A DNA stretch of 64,000 nt from Chelydra serpentina (GCA_037349315.1 JBAIAC010000014.1:27567001-27631000), one strand, 5' to 3'. Counted from the stretch's first letter, positions 44,572 to 57,239 are shown. Notes: generated from the letters alone by a model not told the origin. Translations and numbers: made by a program.

Positions 44572-46290
44572 AAGTCTTGCTGACAACACTCCTGATAATA
44601 CATCCCAGAATTATGTTTGCTTTTTTTACAACAGCGTTACACTGTTGACTCATATTTAGCTTGGGTCCACTATGACCCCCAGATCCCTTTCCGCAGTACT
44701 CCTTCCTAGGAAGTCATTTCCCATTTTGTATGTGTGCAACTGACTGTTCCTTTCTAAATGGAGTACTTTGCATTTGTACTTATTGAATTTCATCCTGTTT
44801 ACTTCAGACCATTTCTCCAGTTTGTCCAGATCATTTTGAATTTTAATCCTATCCTCCAAAGCACTTGCAACCCTTCCCAGCTTGGTATCATCAGCAAACT
44901 TTATAAGTCTACTCTGTATACCATTATCTAAATCACTGACTTGAAGATATTGAACAGAACCAGACCCAGAACTGATCCCTGCGAGACCCCATTTATTATG
45001 CCCTTCCAGCATGACTCTGAATGACAGATAACTACTCTCTGGGAATGGTTTTCCAACCAGTTTTGCACCCACCTTATAGTAGCTCCATCAAGATTGCATT
45101 TCCATAGTTTGTTTATGAAGGTCATGCGGGACAGTATCAAAAGCTTTACTAAAATCAAGATATACCACGTCTACCGCTTCTAACCTATCCACAAGTCTTG
45201 TTACCCTGTCAAAGAAAGCTATCAGGTTGGTTTGACATGATTTGTTTTTGACAAATTTATGCTGACTGTTACATTTCACCTTTTTCTCTTCTAGATGTTT
45301 GCACACTGATTGCTTAATTATTTGCTCCATTATCTTTCTGGTAAAGCTGACTGGTCTGTAATTCCCTGGGTTGTCCTTATTTCCCTTTTTATAGCTGGGC
45401 ACTATATTTGCCTTTTTCCAGCCTTCTGGAATCTCTCCCGTCTTCCATGACTTTTCAAAGATAATCGCTAATGGCTCAGATAGCTCCTCAGTCGGCTCCT
45501 TGAGTATTCTAGGATGCATTTCATCAGGCCCTGGTGACTTGAAAACATCTAATTTGTCCAAGTAATTTTTAACTTGTTCTTTCTCTATTTTAGCCTCTTC
45601 TGATCCTACCTCATTTTCACTGGCATGTTAGACATCCAATCACCACCAACCTTCTTGGTGAAAACCAAAACAAAGAAGTCATTAAGCGCATCTGCCATTT
45701 CCACATTTTCTGTTATTATTTCTCCCCCTCATTAAGTAACTGGCCTACCCTGTCCTTGGTCTTCCTCTTGCTTCTAATGTATTTGTAGAATGTTTTCTTG
45801 TTACTCATGTCTCTAGCTAGTTTGATCTCATTTTTTGCCTTGGCCTTTTTAATTTTGTTCCTACATACCTATGTTATGTGTTTATATTAATCCTTCGTAA
45901 TAGACCTAGTTTACATCTTTTGTAGGACTCTTTTTTGATTTTTAGATCGTTTAAGATTTCCTGGTTAAGTAAAGGTGGTCTCTTGCCATACTTCCTATCT
46001 TTCCTATGCAGTGGGATAGTTTCCTCTTGTGCCCTTATTAGTGTCTCCTTGAAAACCTGCCAACTGTCAATTGTTTTTCCCCTTAGACTTGCTTCCCATG
46101 GGATCTTACCTACCAACTCCCTGAGTTTGCTAAAGTCTGCCTTCTTGAAATCCATTGTCTTTATTTTGTTGTTCTCCCTCCTACCATTCCTTAGAATCAT
46201 GAACTCTTATCATTTCATGATCACTTTCACCCAAGCTGAATCCACTTTTAAATTCTCAACCAGTTTCTCCCCATTTCTAAAGCAGAGTAT
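44572..46290 (-). mobile_element. CR1 LINE lacking both ends, about 1.7 kb
   Basis: The reverse strand gives the endonuclease C-terminal linker ([20 protein letters not shown], 45874-46200). The RT N-terminus follows with [28 protein letters not shown] and [16 protein letters not shown]. Then come [15 protein letters not shown] and, in the next frame, LIKFADDTKLGRVASALEDR (44656-45072). Both catalytic-site boxes are intact in sequence but lie in different frames. Unlike a normal CR1 copy, the 3' UTR and tail are missing: homology stops at about 44572 after SVVSKTS. Confidence 0.9.
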
Positions 46291-47952
46291 GGAATGAACC
46301 AAGAAAGATTAAACAAAAAGGACTGGAAACAAAGATGCCACTTGTGTTTCTGCTCCAGTCTTCTTTTTACAAGGGAGAAGACTGGTGGTGTTTCTGTCCT
46401 TGTAATATTAGGTCTGGTAAGGGGTGATACCTGCTTAACCAGATACAGCGCACACTGATAGACCCAGCAGTGCTTTTAGTATCTTTAACTTTAGCTTGAT
46501 CATAAAAACAAATAAAGGGCTGAGGGTGGGACAACTTTTTCCAGGAGTCCCAAGGAGAGTCTCTCTAGGTTCCACAGAGATGGACCAGGGAATTCAGCCA
46601 ATGAACCAATGTGTCATGGCCAATACAAAAAAAATACTGCACTTTGGTTGTGTGGCCCACCCACCTCCCGCCACAAAACAAAGTCTTACATAGCCACTAC
46701 TAACAAACAAAAACTGAAAAAGAATTACAGTGCCCATCAGCCAGTACTCTTTATATAACAGAAGTTCCTGTTTCCTTGCCTCCTTTTACTTTTATTTCAT
46801 TTTTCTACAGTTAGGAAGAACAGTTATTGATAGGAGAATCTCACTTTTGTGCAAAGCAGAATGCTCTTTGGGTGAGGTAATGTCAAGAGAGTTCTTTTGC
46901 TGTGGATCTTTAGCCAGCCTTATTTGTTGATTTTTTTCAGCCTCACATCATTGCTTTTTAAGCTTCACTTGCACTGTTACCTTTTTACTTCAGCTGTTGC
47001 TTTTTAGCTGCAGCCAATATTGTTGAGTTTAGGCTTCAATGACTGTGGCTTCACATTATCATATTTTAGCACTGGGCACATCATTTACTTTAACTCCATG
47101 GTGATGAACGAAAAATTCAATCATATTGAATTGTGGTTTCAGTGCTATCACTGGCATCATATCACAGAATATTAGCTTCTGTCATTATTTTCAGCCCTTA
47201 TTTCCAACATTATTGCCTAGGTCGTCTTGCTTTAAAAAAAAAATGCCACAAAGGAGAATGTCAATTCTACCTAGGAAAACACTTTCCTACAATATAAACA
47301 CAAGAGAATTTAAGTTTTTGTAGTCATTTATCTATCTCTTGGACAGTTTTCCGTCTGAAAAAAAGGAGATGACATCACAAGCTGTGTAGATTTTCTATGT
47401 TTTTCTTTATCTTCTTTACAGTGCATTGCAGAAATTTAACATTCAGCTAATTTTGCCAGAATATACAGATTGATATGCCAAGCAATAGTTCCAAATTCCA
47501 ATGTATATGGTTTCAGATAAATATACCTCTGCATAGTGTTTTGTTTTTCTTTGAGTTTTTTTGGTGTTAAATCCAGTGTAATCTTTTCCTCTATTCATTT
47601 CTAAAATAGAATGGTTTAAATTTTACATATTTTTAAAGATCCTGATAGAAGATTCTGTCCACTGGGAAAATGGGTCACAAGAACTGACAAGACATTGTTC
47701 AGTGAGTACAGTGAAAAATGGCACTGAAAAGTTTGATACTGGAGGAGAAACAGCTTTATATTGGGATAAAAATAATAAGCAAGTTCACTAAAAAAATCCA
47801 GGGGGAAAATATGTCATTCAAATAGTAAGGGTTTGTATTTGAACAGACACTCCAAAATAAGGATGTCAAGTAAAAAATATCTGGAGTATAGAAATAATAT
47901 GGACAGCATCCACAAATGCCCTAGAGTGTACAGAGACCATTAACCTTATTAG

Positions 47953-49460
47953 TAGGGCTGTCGATTAATTGCAGTTACCTCCCACGATTAACTCAAAAAA
48001 ATTAATGATGATTAAAAAATTAATTGCAATTAATCACAGTTTTAATCGCACTGTTAAACAATAGAATACCAATTGAAATTTATTAAATATTTTGGATGTT
48101 TTTCTACATTTTCAAATATATTGATTTCTATTACAATGCAGAATACAAAGTGTACAGTGCTCACTTTACATTATTTTTATTATAAATATTTGCACTGTAA
48201 AAATGATAAACAAAAGAAACAGTATTTTTCAATTAACCTAATACAAGTACTGTAGTACGCACTCTTTATCCTGAAAGTGCAATTTACAAATGTAGATTTT
48301 TTTTGTTTCATAACTGCTCTCAAAAACAAAAACAAAAATTAAAAAACTTTACAGACTACAACTCCACTTAGTCATACTTCTTGTTCAGCCAATTGCTAAA
48401 ACAAATAAGTTTGTTTACATTTACGGAAGATAATGCTGCCTGCTTCTTATTTACAATGTCACCTGAAAGTGAGAACAGACGTTCACATGGCACTTTTGTA
48501 GCCAGCGTTGCAAGATATTTACATGCCAGATATGCAAAACATTAGTATGCCCCTTCATGCTTTGGCCACCATTCCAGAGAATATGCTTCCATGCTGATGA
48601 TGCTCGTTAAAAAAAATGCATTAATTAAATTTGTGACTGAATTCCTTGGGGGAGAATTGTATGTCTCCTGCTCTGTGTTTTACCTGCATTCTGCCATATA
48701 TTTCATGTTACAGCAGTCTCGGATTATGACCCAGCTCGTTGTTCATTTTAAGAACACTTTCGCTGTAGATTTGACAAAACACAAAGAAGGTACCAATGTG
48801 AGATTTCTAAAGATAGCTACAGCACTTGACCCAAGGTTTAAGAATCTGAAGTGCCTTACAAAATCTGAGAGGGACGAAGTGTGGAGCATACGTTCAGATG
48901 TTCTAAAAGAGCAACACACCAATGTGGAAACTACAGAACCCAAACCGCCGAAAAAGAAAATCAATCTTCTGCTGGTGGCATCTTACTCAGATGATGAAAA
49001 TGAATATGCATTGCTTTGTACTGCTTTGGATCGATATGGAGCAGAACGCATCATCAGCATAGATACATATCCTCTAGAATGGTGGTTGAAGCATGAAGGG
49101 ACATATGAATCGTTAGCACATCTGGCACATAAATATCTTGCAATGCCAGCTACAACAGTGCCATGCGAATACCTGTTCTCACTTTCAGGTGACATTGTAA
49201 ACGAGAAGCAGGCAACACTGTCTCCTGAACATGTAAACAAACTTGTTTGTTTTAGCAATTGGCTGAACCAGAAGTAGGACTGAGTGGACTTGTAGGCTTT
49301 AAAGTTTGACATTGTTTTATTTTTGAATGCAGTTATTTTTTGTGCATAATTCTACATTTGTTAGTTCAACTTTCATAATAAAGAGATTGCATGAGAGTAC
49401 TTGTATTAAGTGAATTGAAAAATACTATTTCTTTTTTTTGCATTTGCACAATGCTAGTAG
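47953..49460 (+). mobile_element. hAT element with transposase remnant and very long inverted arms
   Basis: The left end TAGGGCTGTCGATTAATTGC is a hAT-type terminus rich in AATTAAT motifs. The left arm up to about 48609 and the right arm from about 49046 to 49450 are inverted copies of each other. Terminal-side example: AAACAGTATTTTTCAATT (48217-48234) against AATTGAAAAATACTATTT near 49412. Inner example: the reverse complement of 48570-48600 gives CATCATCAGCATGGAAGC, matching CATCATCAGCATAGATAC at 49050. The right arm is cut short at about 49460 and lacks the terminal TGACAGCCCT-like end. The transposase remnant is described separately. Confidence 0.8.
48591..49277 (+). pseudogene. hAT transposase C-terminal remnant with hATC dimerisation domain
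   Basis: A 228-codon open frame. Residues about 75-110 contain RFLKIATALDPRFKNLKCL, the conserved FLDPRF-type block of hAT transposases. Residues about 165-226 carry EWWLKHEGTYESLAHLAHKY then LAMPATTVPCEYLFSLSGDI, LSPEHVNKLVCFSNWLN, the hATC dimerisation region. The N-terminal BED zinc finger and most of the RNase H-like catalytic core are absent, so the piece cannot be an active transposase. The first residues derive from the junction with the inverted left arm, and the true reading probably started upstream in an ancestral copy. Ends at TAG. Confidence 0.85.
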
Positions 49461-50248
49461 CCAATTCTATCGTAAACTAACTATAGGATTATTAGCTAAG
49501 AAAATGATATGAGAGTTATTCAGAGGTTAAAACAGTTAAAATATATGTTCAGGTGAGTCACTGCCATCATTTGGAATTATAGACTGAGTGTAATAAACTG
49601 CCAGTTTCCCAAAAGTCCTGAAAATGTCTCAGGGATCTCCACTTTGCATCCAGTATCCTTCCCTGTAAGAGTCCAAACAGTTCAGAAATCCATGATCTTT
49701 CCCTGAATCCATATTTATAGCCTTGTCTAACAGAAAACGAGCTAACAGGGTCACCACCACATGGGCTCTTTCTTTGATTGATGAAGAGAGAGGAGCACAT
49801 TTAGACTCTTTGATCTCTGCTCAGCACACACATGAATTGCCCTCAAATGTGCATGAATTAGTACTTTCATGATAAAGTTCTTTATTTGCATTACACAAAG
49901 CTTCTTTCTAGTTTGATGGGCTACTTAGTTACAGGCGTATGTACAATGTAAATGTTTGCTATTACATTATAACAGGATATAGATAAGTGAAAACAATGCA
50001 TGTAATATCCCATAGTTTTCATGATGTTTAAACACCAAATACATTCTTATACAATTAACAAGCATTTTAATCTATACTAATATACAACTGAATTGGCCTG
50101 GGGCTTTGGCATGAACTGGCCCCTGGTCTGCCAGCATCACAGTCAGAACCAGGAATCAGGGCTGAGGGTCAGAATCATCCAAGACACAATTAACTTCTAG
50201 AACTGGTTCCTGTATGTCATGGTTGAGACATATTGACAAAGAAAGCTT

Positions 50249-50325
50249 GGGGGCAAAATCCTGGCCTTATTACATCAATAGTGAAATTCCCATTGACTTC
50301 AATGGGACCAGGATTTCACCCTGGG
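50249..50325. repeat. Short palindromic repeat
   Basis: GGGGGCAAAATCCTGGCC and GGACCAGGATTTCACCCTGG form inverted ends around a CCCATTGACTTCAATGGG palindromic core. A MITE-like dispersed repeat about 77 bp long. Confidence 0.5.
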
Positions 50326-50466
50326 TTGCTGATTCCTACATTGCCCCTGGTAAGCAGAAGACTTCAATTTCGAGGCAGATTTCACTATTCACACAAAAAG
50401 AGTGTCTGATAAACTGCCCATGAATTTTCAGTCACCTAAGAGCTTAAATCATGTTCCTCCATTAGT

Positions 50467-51005
50467 ACATAAGAACGGCTATACTGGGTCAGACCAAAGG
50501 TCCATCTTGTCCAGTATCTTCCTACAGTGGCCAATGCCAGGTGCCACAAAGGGAACAGAAGAGGTTATCATCAAGTGATCCATTCCCTGTTGCCCATTCA
50601 CAGCTTCTAACAGAGGCTAGGGACACCATCCCTGCCCATCCTGGCTAATAGCCATTGATGGACCGAGGCTCCATGAATTTATCTAGTTCTTTTTTGAACC
50701 CTGTTATAGTCTTGGCCTTCACAACATCCTCTAGCAAGAGTTTCACAGATTGACTGTGCGTTGTGTGAAGAAATACTTTTTTCTGTTTGTTTTAAACCTG
50801 CTGCCTATTAATTTATTTCGGTGACCCCTATTTTTTGTGTTATAAGGAGGAGTAAATAACACTTCCTTATTTACTTTTTCCACACCAGTCATGATTTTAT
50901 AGACCTTAATCATAGTCCACCCTTAGTCGTCTCTTTTCCAAGATGAAAAGTCCCAGTCTTATTAATCTTTCCTCATACGGAAGCCGTTCTATACCCCAAT
51001 CACTC
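50467..51005 (-). mobile_element. CR1 LINE 3' fragment
   Basis: 3' end ACATAAGAACGGCTATACTG, followed on the reverse strand by the same RT C-terminal block as 20706-21357. It has frameshifts and lacks long open frames. 5' truncated at about 51005. Closely resembles the CR1 at 20706, so the same subfamily. Confidence 0.9.
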
Positions 51006-51345
51006 CAATATTGCTCTTATTCCCCCCCTCCCAGAACACTGATGAATATATGTTTGCAAAGATTTATCTAGAAAACAAAAAATCTTTAATTTTAGCTTCA
51101 AAAATACCTTTGATTCACTGTTTCATGCATGATTAACAATCAAAAGCAAATAAATTTAAAAATAAACTTGCAAAAATTAAACAAACAGGCAGTCTGACAT
51201 TCCTAAGCAAACAGTGCTTAAGATGTGCATTAATACTCTTTGCTGGGCCTTTAACAGATTAGAAAAGAACAAGTCAAACTAGAGACATTTAGGTCAAAAT
51301 TTTCAAACTTAACAACTAGTTGTCTAAAGATAGGTACCTTATATC

Positions 51346-52041
51346 CAGCAGTGCAAGTAGGCTGGTACACTGTACCAGCAAACTATTTATAGCTGATACG
51401 GCATACCGGAAAGACACAGCAGCAGCCCTGCCGCAGGAGAGGGCTGGGGGTTCTGCTCCTTTCCCCACTGGGAGGGGAAGTCGGGAAATGAGCAGAACAC
51501 CTCCTCTCCTCCCCAGCCCTGTCTCTGGCGGGGCTGCTGCTGTAGTACGAGGAAAGATGGAGACGCAGCTCCGTGCCTGGAAGGGCCGGGGGTGGGGTTG
51601 GGAGTTCTGCTCCTTTTCCCGCTGCCCCTCCCAGCAAGGAAAGGAGCAGAACTCCCAGTCCCACCCCTTGCCCTAGCATGGAGCTGCGTCTCCGACTGTA
51701 CCACAGCAGCAGCCCCGCCAAAGGAGAGGGCTGGGGGACGGGGCTGGGAGTTGTGTTCCTTTCCCTGCTGGGAGAGGTACGCTGGCAGCTCCACCGCCGG
51801 CCCCAGCCTCATCCCCCCCAGTCCTGTCTCCGGCGCAGGAGGACAGAGCCCCCTCTACCTCGCCTCAGGTAACATGGGATGGATGTGGGGAGAGGACCGG
51901 GAGAGCGTGGTGGCCCTGGGCTGGGGGCAGGGCAGTGAGGAGTCACATGGAGGGTCACGTGAGGCGCTCACCTGGCCCCTTCACTGGTGCCCCTTCCTCC
52001 CGCCCTGTACCGGTAAGACATGGATTTTACTTGCACCACTG
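51346..52041. mobile_element. 696-bp GC-rich non-autonomous hAT element
   Basis: Termini CAGCAGTGCAAGTAG and the reverse complement of TTACTTGCACCACTG are inverted. Flanking octamers CTTATATC (51338-51345) and CTTATATT (52042-52049) match 7 of 8. The interior is GC-rich with repeated GCAGCAGCCCCGCC and inverted GGAGTTCTGCTCCTTT / AAAGGAGCAGAACTCC units, giving several overlapping chance open frames on both strands. No transposase domain. Confidence 0.82.
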
Positions 52042-52059
52042 CTTATATTCATATTTAGG

Positions 52060-52790
52060 CACCTAAATGAATGTCATTTTGATAGGTGTACAAACCCCAC
52101 ACTGGGCAGCAAGGGGTTAAGGAACTGCTCTGGGCTCAGTTGGCCCCACCTTATAACACCTTTAGGAAATGCTCCAACTGGAGGAGGAGTTAAAAGGCAG
52201 GGGAGCCACTTATCTGGAGAAGACATCAGACCTGCAGCTCCATGAGAGATGGCAGAATCTCTCTCCCTGACAACTGCCCAAAGGTCCCTCCCTGGGGGAA
52301 GAGAGGGCCTGCTACAGAGACAGCCTGAGAAGGAAGCATTCCCCTCTCATATGGACTGAGTTTTGTTAATTCCCCTTTACTCCGTTTGGTATACCCCAGC
52401 AGGGGAAAGCCCTAGGACTGATCTGGTCCAGGAGGATGGGCATTATAGCAGAAGGAGGCAGTTGCTGCCTGAAAGAGGAGGAGAGCTACCATACTACCCG
52501 CAGCTACCAGAAGGTGAGCGGACACCCTTCACGCTGCCTAAACCCAGACAGCGATTTTGGGACAGTTGCGAGGGGGGTGCGGGGACAGATAGGAAGCAGC
52601 CCAAGGAGGGCAGCCTGAAGCAGCCCTGGCTGTCAGATCACTGATAGCCCTCAAAGAGCTGTGGGTCGGAGCCCGGTGGAGTGCGAGGGGTTGGGCTTCC
52701 CTACCACCAACTTCCCTGCCAGGAATGGGCCTAAGCCCTGACTCACTACATGATGTTACCAACCAACTGACCCCTGAGCAAGGACAGTCA
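52060..52790 (+). repeat. Unclassified GC-rich dispersed-repeat-like sequence
   Basis: Moderately GC-rich block directly right of the hAT, with AGGGGTTAAGGAACTGCTCT, GAGTTAAAAGGCAGGGGAGC and TCGGAGCCCGGTGGAGTGCG motifs. I associate these with a common turtle repeat, perhaps an LTR or retroelement leader. No terminal repeats, primer-binding site or protein domain could be identified. Confidence 0.35.
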
Positions 52791-53429
52791 GAGTCATGAT
52801 TTTCAGAGATGCTGAATACTTTGCAGTTGTTATTGAAACCAGACCACTTTATGTGGATTTAAGCAGACTAATTTTTGTCACCCAAGTTTAGAAGTATTGA
52901 CTTTAGTACGAGTTCATTTTTCTACCCTTGTACACTCATTTTAGGATAACTATTCATCATCTATTTAGTATCTACAGAAACAATTTTCAATCATTCATAT
53001 GAGTGAACTGGATAATATCTTACACAGGACACTCTACTTTGTCTTTGTGATTGGCATTAGGAGACTAATCAAGTCAAAATACGTAGGTCAGGCATGAAAA
53101 CCAAGTGGTTGACATATTAGCAGTCCCATGGTCTTGTCCAAGACTTTGTTTTATGATACTGAAGCAACAGCAAGCAATGATTCTAACCTTCAACTCACGC
53201 TATTCAATGAGCAGTCAATTGTGAATCTGATCATCACCATTCCTAATGGATGACTCAATAGGCCTTGAGGGCTTGGGAAGGAGACATGGCTATGTTTTAA
53301 ATCTGCGCATATCTGATCCCAGTGAAGGATATTTCCTACTCCAAAAATGGATTAGTTTGAGTCTATGATTCCCTTGAGTTCTAGGATTAAATTAATTTAG
53401 AAATAATAGTGTACAGACATTCATGATAT

Positions 53430-53720
53430 ATTTCAATATTTCCCAGACTAACTGAGTTCTAAGTGCCCTTCATGACTTCAGTGTTCACGCTAACAATGAC
53501 TTATGCATTAATACTGTTCGGGATTGTATGGCCACCATGACAACCATGGGGCATTTTCAAGAAATTTAGAATTTAATTCATAAAAGTGGGTATACTCTGG
53601 ACCATGCCTTTGGCATGCAACTGGATATTTTGAGTGTAAAATACACTTTTAATGTTGTCAAATCATTATCTCTGCCAAACTGACTGCCTTTTAAAAGGTT
53701 AAAAACTTAAGATATCTTTC
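53430..53720 (+). mobile_element. L2/CR1-like LINE endonuclease relic
   Basis: Plus-strand translation from about 53465 gives HDFSVHANNDLCINTVRDCM then ATMTTMGHFQEI, stop, NLIHKSGYTLDHAFGMQLDI. This follows the order of the LINE endonuclease blocks DFNVHAND...., THxxGHTLDLVFG. The final SDH block is mutated beyond recognition. No RT was found downstream. Old copy; clade uncertain. Confidence 0.55.
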
Positions 53721-54639
53721 AGGGTTGTACTGTTTAGCAAGTGAATCATCATGTTAAACTCTTTTGATCCACTGATAATCTTTTACCCATAACCATGGAC
53801 ACACAGATAACTTACAACAACTGACACTCTTGAGTTTGTCAGTCTTCAGGAAATTGTAAAGATGCCTGTTTTCACAAGCTTCTGTTACTGTATTTAGTGT
53901 TACTAAATGGTACAATACTAAGTAACAGCATCCAAGAAACAGGAAGTGCCAAACAGAGAGCACACAAAGTGACTCATTAGGGCTAATTTAAACTAAATCA
54001 GCCAACATGTGGGTAACTACTCAAAACAAGCAACTAGTTTGCTTGAACAAAGCTGGTCTCTCTGAATACTTCTTGATAATCAAGGTTTTGTTGTGAAAGA
54101 CAACTAAAGAGTTATCATCAGGCTTAGATGGCTCCATGAATACTGGATTTTATTCAGGTTTCAGAGTGACATAAATCTACAAATCTGAAAGATAACTCCT
54201 TGTACACAGACTGAAACTACCAGCCATGAAACTCGGAAGGCCCAGGTGATAAATCTGGTTATGGTCACAATCAAGTTAATTTGGCAGGTTCAGTAAGCCC
54301 GTTTCTCCACTTTGTCACACTAATTTTTAAATCTGTGTAATTCTATTGAAGTTAATTGAGTTACACTAGTGGAAAGCCATGTAATGTGTGTGAGGGAATC
54401 ACGTGTAGTTCTTAGTGGACATAAATCCACAGAACAAAACCACTGCCTAAATTATCAATAGTTCTTCCAGTACTTAAGAGATGTACTTTGGACTAGAATG
54501 CTAGGGGAGTTGCATACTGGGATTGACATGCCTCACAGAGATTTACAGAGAATGCAAGAAGTGACCTTCCTGCAATATCGCTATTATCTGTCAAGTATGC
54601 CTTATATCTGAAGAGATCTAGCCTCTTCCAATCCTTATC

Positions 54640-56642
54640 ATATGGGGTTGTCCTTCTCATTTACTGCATTAACCACAAGGGAATTTTGGGTAAGGTGTGA
54701 GAATAAAAGTCCATATCTTTTGTGGGGACATAATACTTCTCATCAGCCCACTTACATGTCAGAGGTATTGACGCCATTGTCAGCCAGACCACCTTGGCTG
54801 AGACTAATATGGACTTGTTGACCAGGAGTGCGATTTTAGCCAATGTGGAGGTGTGCAATATTTCCAGAAGGTTGTGGTTCTCACACTTCCTCCAATGGGA
54901 TCTGGAGAGGCTTTGTTATTCTTCTAAGCAGTTATTGAAATTGTTTAAAGTCATCAGCAGACCTGGGTAGTAGTAGCACGATTACCTCATCCGGTGAGGA
55001 TGAAGAGATGTTGGTTGGTGGTGACTTCTTCCTCCAGATCTTCCTTGTGCTCCTCAAAAGGTTCTACCTCAGGTTCGGGAGGCCTGGTTACAGAGGAGGA
55101 CTGAGAAAGTCTGTCAGTTCCTCTGAATAATGGGCAGTTTGGGAAACTGTTGCCTGTATGCAGCCCAGGATCCCAATAGGGTCAGTGTGGGGGCATAGAC
55201 ATAGGGTGGCATCCATGGATGCCCTACCAAGGTCCTGAGTTGGTTCTGGTCTCCTGGTATCGAGGGCATGCATAATGTTCGTGTTGTGCAGCTCCTGGTA
55301 TGAGGGGGTTGCGTGGTGTAACTGAGTAAGGCTCTTTATCCTCTTCTTCCTCTTCACTTCAGAGGTGGGGGGGATAGATGGTGATGGGGAGTGGCGGGGT
55401 ATCAGTTGCATCTGGGGGAGAGGCATGTACGGCTGGTAACTTGGTACAGAGGAGGGACAACTCCAGACTAGAGACAAGCAGGGATCTCAGAAACCTGAAC
55501 TTCTGTGGTACCACATCATCAGTACCATAGGCTGCCCTTGCATCAGTGCCGTGAAAGATCTAGAAATCAGTGCAGATGTTGTTGCTGTTGACTGTGCAGA
55601 GTTCAGTCTGCATTCTCCCAAATGGCCAGAAGGTGGTGCTGAAGGCTTCATTGGTGCTGAAGCCCTCAGTGCTGGATGTTTAGTCAGAGCGGCAGGTGCT
55701 GACTTTTGAGGCTTTGGGCCTCTTTGCCAGTATCGTCTGACAGTACTGTCATATGTGGTCCTGCCCTCTTAGGATCCTTGGACTTATCAGTACAGTAGTG
55801 CTGGTACTGGAGATCCTAGGGCAGTCACCAGAGCTAAGTCTCATTGAGAAAGATGTGAAGGCTACCGACCTTGGGGGGAACCTTTTCTCTCCTTGGTATG
55901 TGAGCTCAGGATCCGTTTCTTTACATCTTTACAAAAGTCTGTGGCATTTTACAGCGAATAGCAAGTCCAGGGCAGGCGATGACAGTGCCAGCAATGACCA
56001 CTACTCAGGAGAGGCACTGGGGCCAGGGTTTGAGTCTGGCCATAGTGCACTCTCCATCATTAAAATGTTTAACTTCAGGTCACAGTTTTTGAGTCCGTGC
56101 CTTTAAGTTGAAGCAATTGGTGCACTTCTGTGGAACATTCTCCTCTCCCATGCATCAAATGAATCATAAGTGCCTGTCACTTATGGGGATGGCCTTATGG
56201 CAGGTGAGGCACCTCTTAAACCCAGGGGATCCAAGCATAACCTGTGTAAGAGGAACTTCCATGTAGGGAAAAAAATGTAGAAAAATTACTATTTTAACCT
56301 AAGGGGAGGAAAGAAAAAAAAATTCCCGCAGGGGAATGAAAATTAAAGTAATGGAAATGACTATCAACTATATACTTTTAATGGAAATGCTCAGGCTGCT
56401 AAAGGCACTAAGACTTTCCTATGAAGGGCTCTGCTAAAGATTCTGTCCCATACTAAGGGCAGTTGAGAAGGAACTCAGGGTGATTGGACCACACAGTGCT
56501 ATATAGCTGCTGCTTGTGGCATGAGACAGGGAGGAGCACATGTATGACTCAACGGGCACTGCTAGCAGAGATCTCCGATCCCAGATGCAGGGATGCAAGC
56601 ACACCTAAAATGGAGCACCCATAGGGGCACTACTCGAAGAAT
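54640..56642 (-). mobile_element. DIRS-like retroelement relic, 5' end and gag-like ORF
   Basis: The reverse strand starts at TTCGAGTAGTGCCCCTATGG (56642) and runs through a non-coding leader with CCTGAGTTCCTTCTCAACTG. A proline- and basic-rich gag-like ORF follows (55088-55477: PLPQMQLIPRHSPSPSIPP, VKRKKRIKSLTQL). At 54661-54858 it ends with LAKIALLVNKSILVSAKVVW, then CKWADEKYYVPTKDMDFYSH. The IPLEEV block at about 54895 and the KYYVPTKDMDFYSH block correspond to IPIKKVQE and EHFFSHP in the relic at 38938-40292, so both come from one family. Interrupted by stops. Confidence 0.55.
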
Positions 56643-57028
56643 TTATTGTTAAACACTTGAAAAGGCTCAGAAATTAAAAAAAATACTTGTGAATTTACAT
56701 GATTTTATTACTTTCAACTTTCTAGCTATACTTTTGCTACTCTCTGTGACATCAGGCACAGCAGGGATAGGATAGACAGATGATGACTGGAGTAAAGAGT
56801 TGGAAAAGAACAAATTAAAAATTTGACCCTCTTTTAAGAAATATAGAAAGACAATTCTTTGGACTTAGAAGGTTTAGTGCAAAATTTGCAGAATCCATTA
56901 CATGAAAAGTTTTCTTCAGCTTTATTTTTGGTTTTACAGTAATTCTGGATAAAATTGGATTTCTTTTAACATGGGTGTGTAATGATGGCTCCCTTTGCTC
57001 TGAAGTTCCCCCTTGTAATTGGTTAAAG

Positions 57029-57031
<3 letters not shown>

Positions 57032-57064
<33 letters not shown>
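57032..57064. repeat. (TA)n microsatellite
   Basis: About 33 bp of uninterrupted TA immediately left of the large palindrome. Confidence 0.95.
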
Positions 57065-57067
<3 letters not shown>

Positions 57068-57133
57068 GGTTCCACCATTGTTAAACAGCACTGTAGGTTA
57101 TTCCTTGTTAGTATTGTCCATATCTTTTTTATA

Positions 57134-57198
<65 letters not shown>

Positions 57199-57239
57199 CA
57201 CAGTAGTGCTGGTACTGGAGGTATACACACACACACACA

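Noticed and set aside
48591..49277. Possible domesticated ZBED-like host gene
   Set aside because: The frame retains only the C-terminal third of a hAT transposase, starts at the junction with an inverted arm, and lies within recognisable transposon ends; no sign of purifying selection can be shown from one copy.
51320..52245. Frames of 99-217 codons in GC-rich DNA, both strands
   Set aside because: Overlap in several frames across hAT termini and have no recognisable domain; composition artefact.
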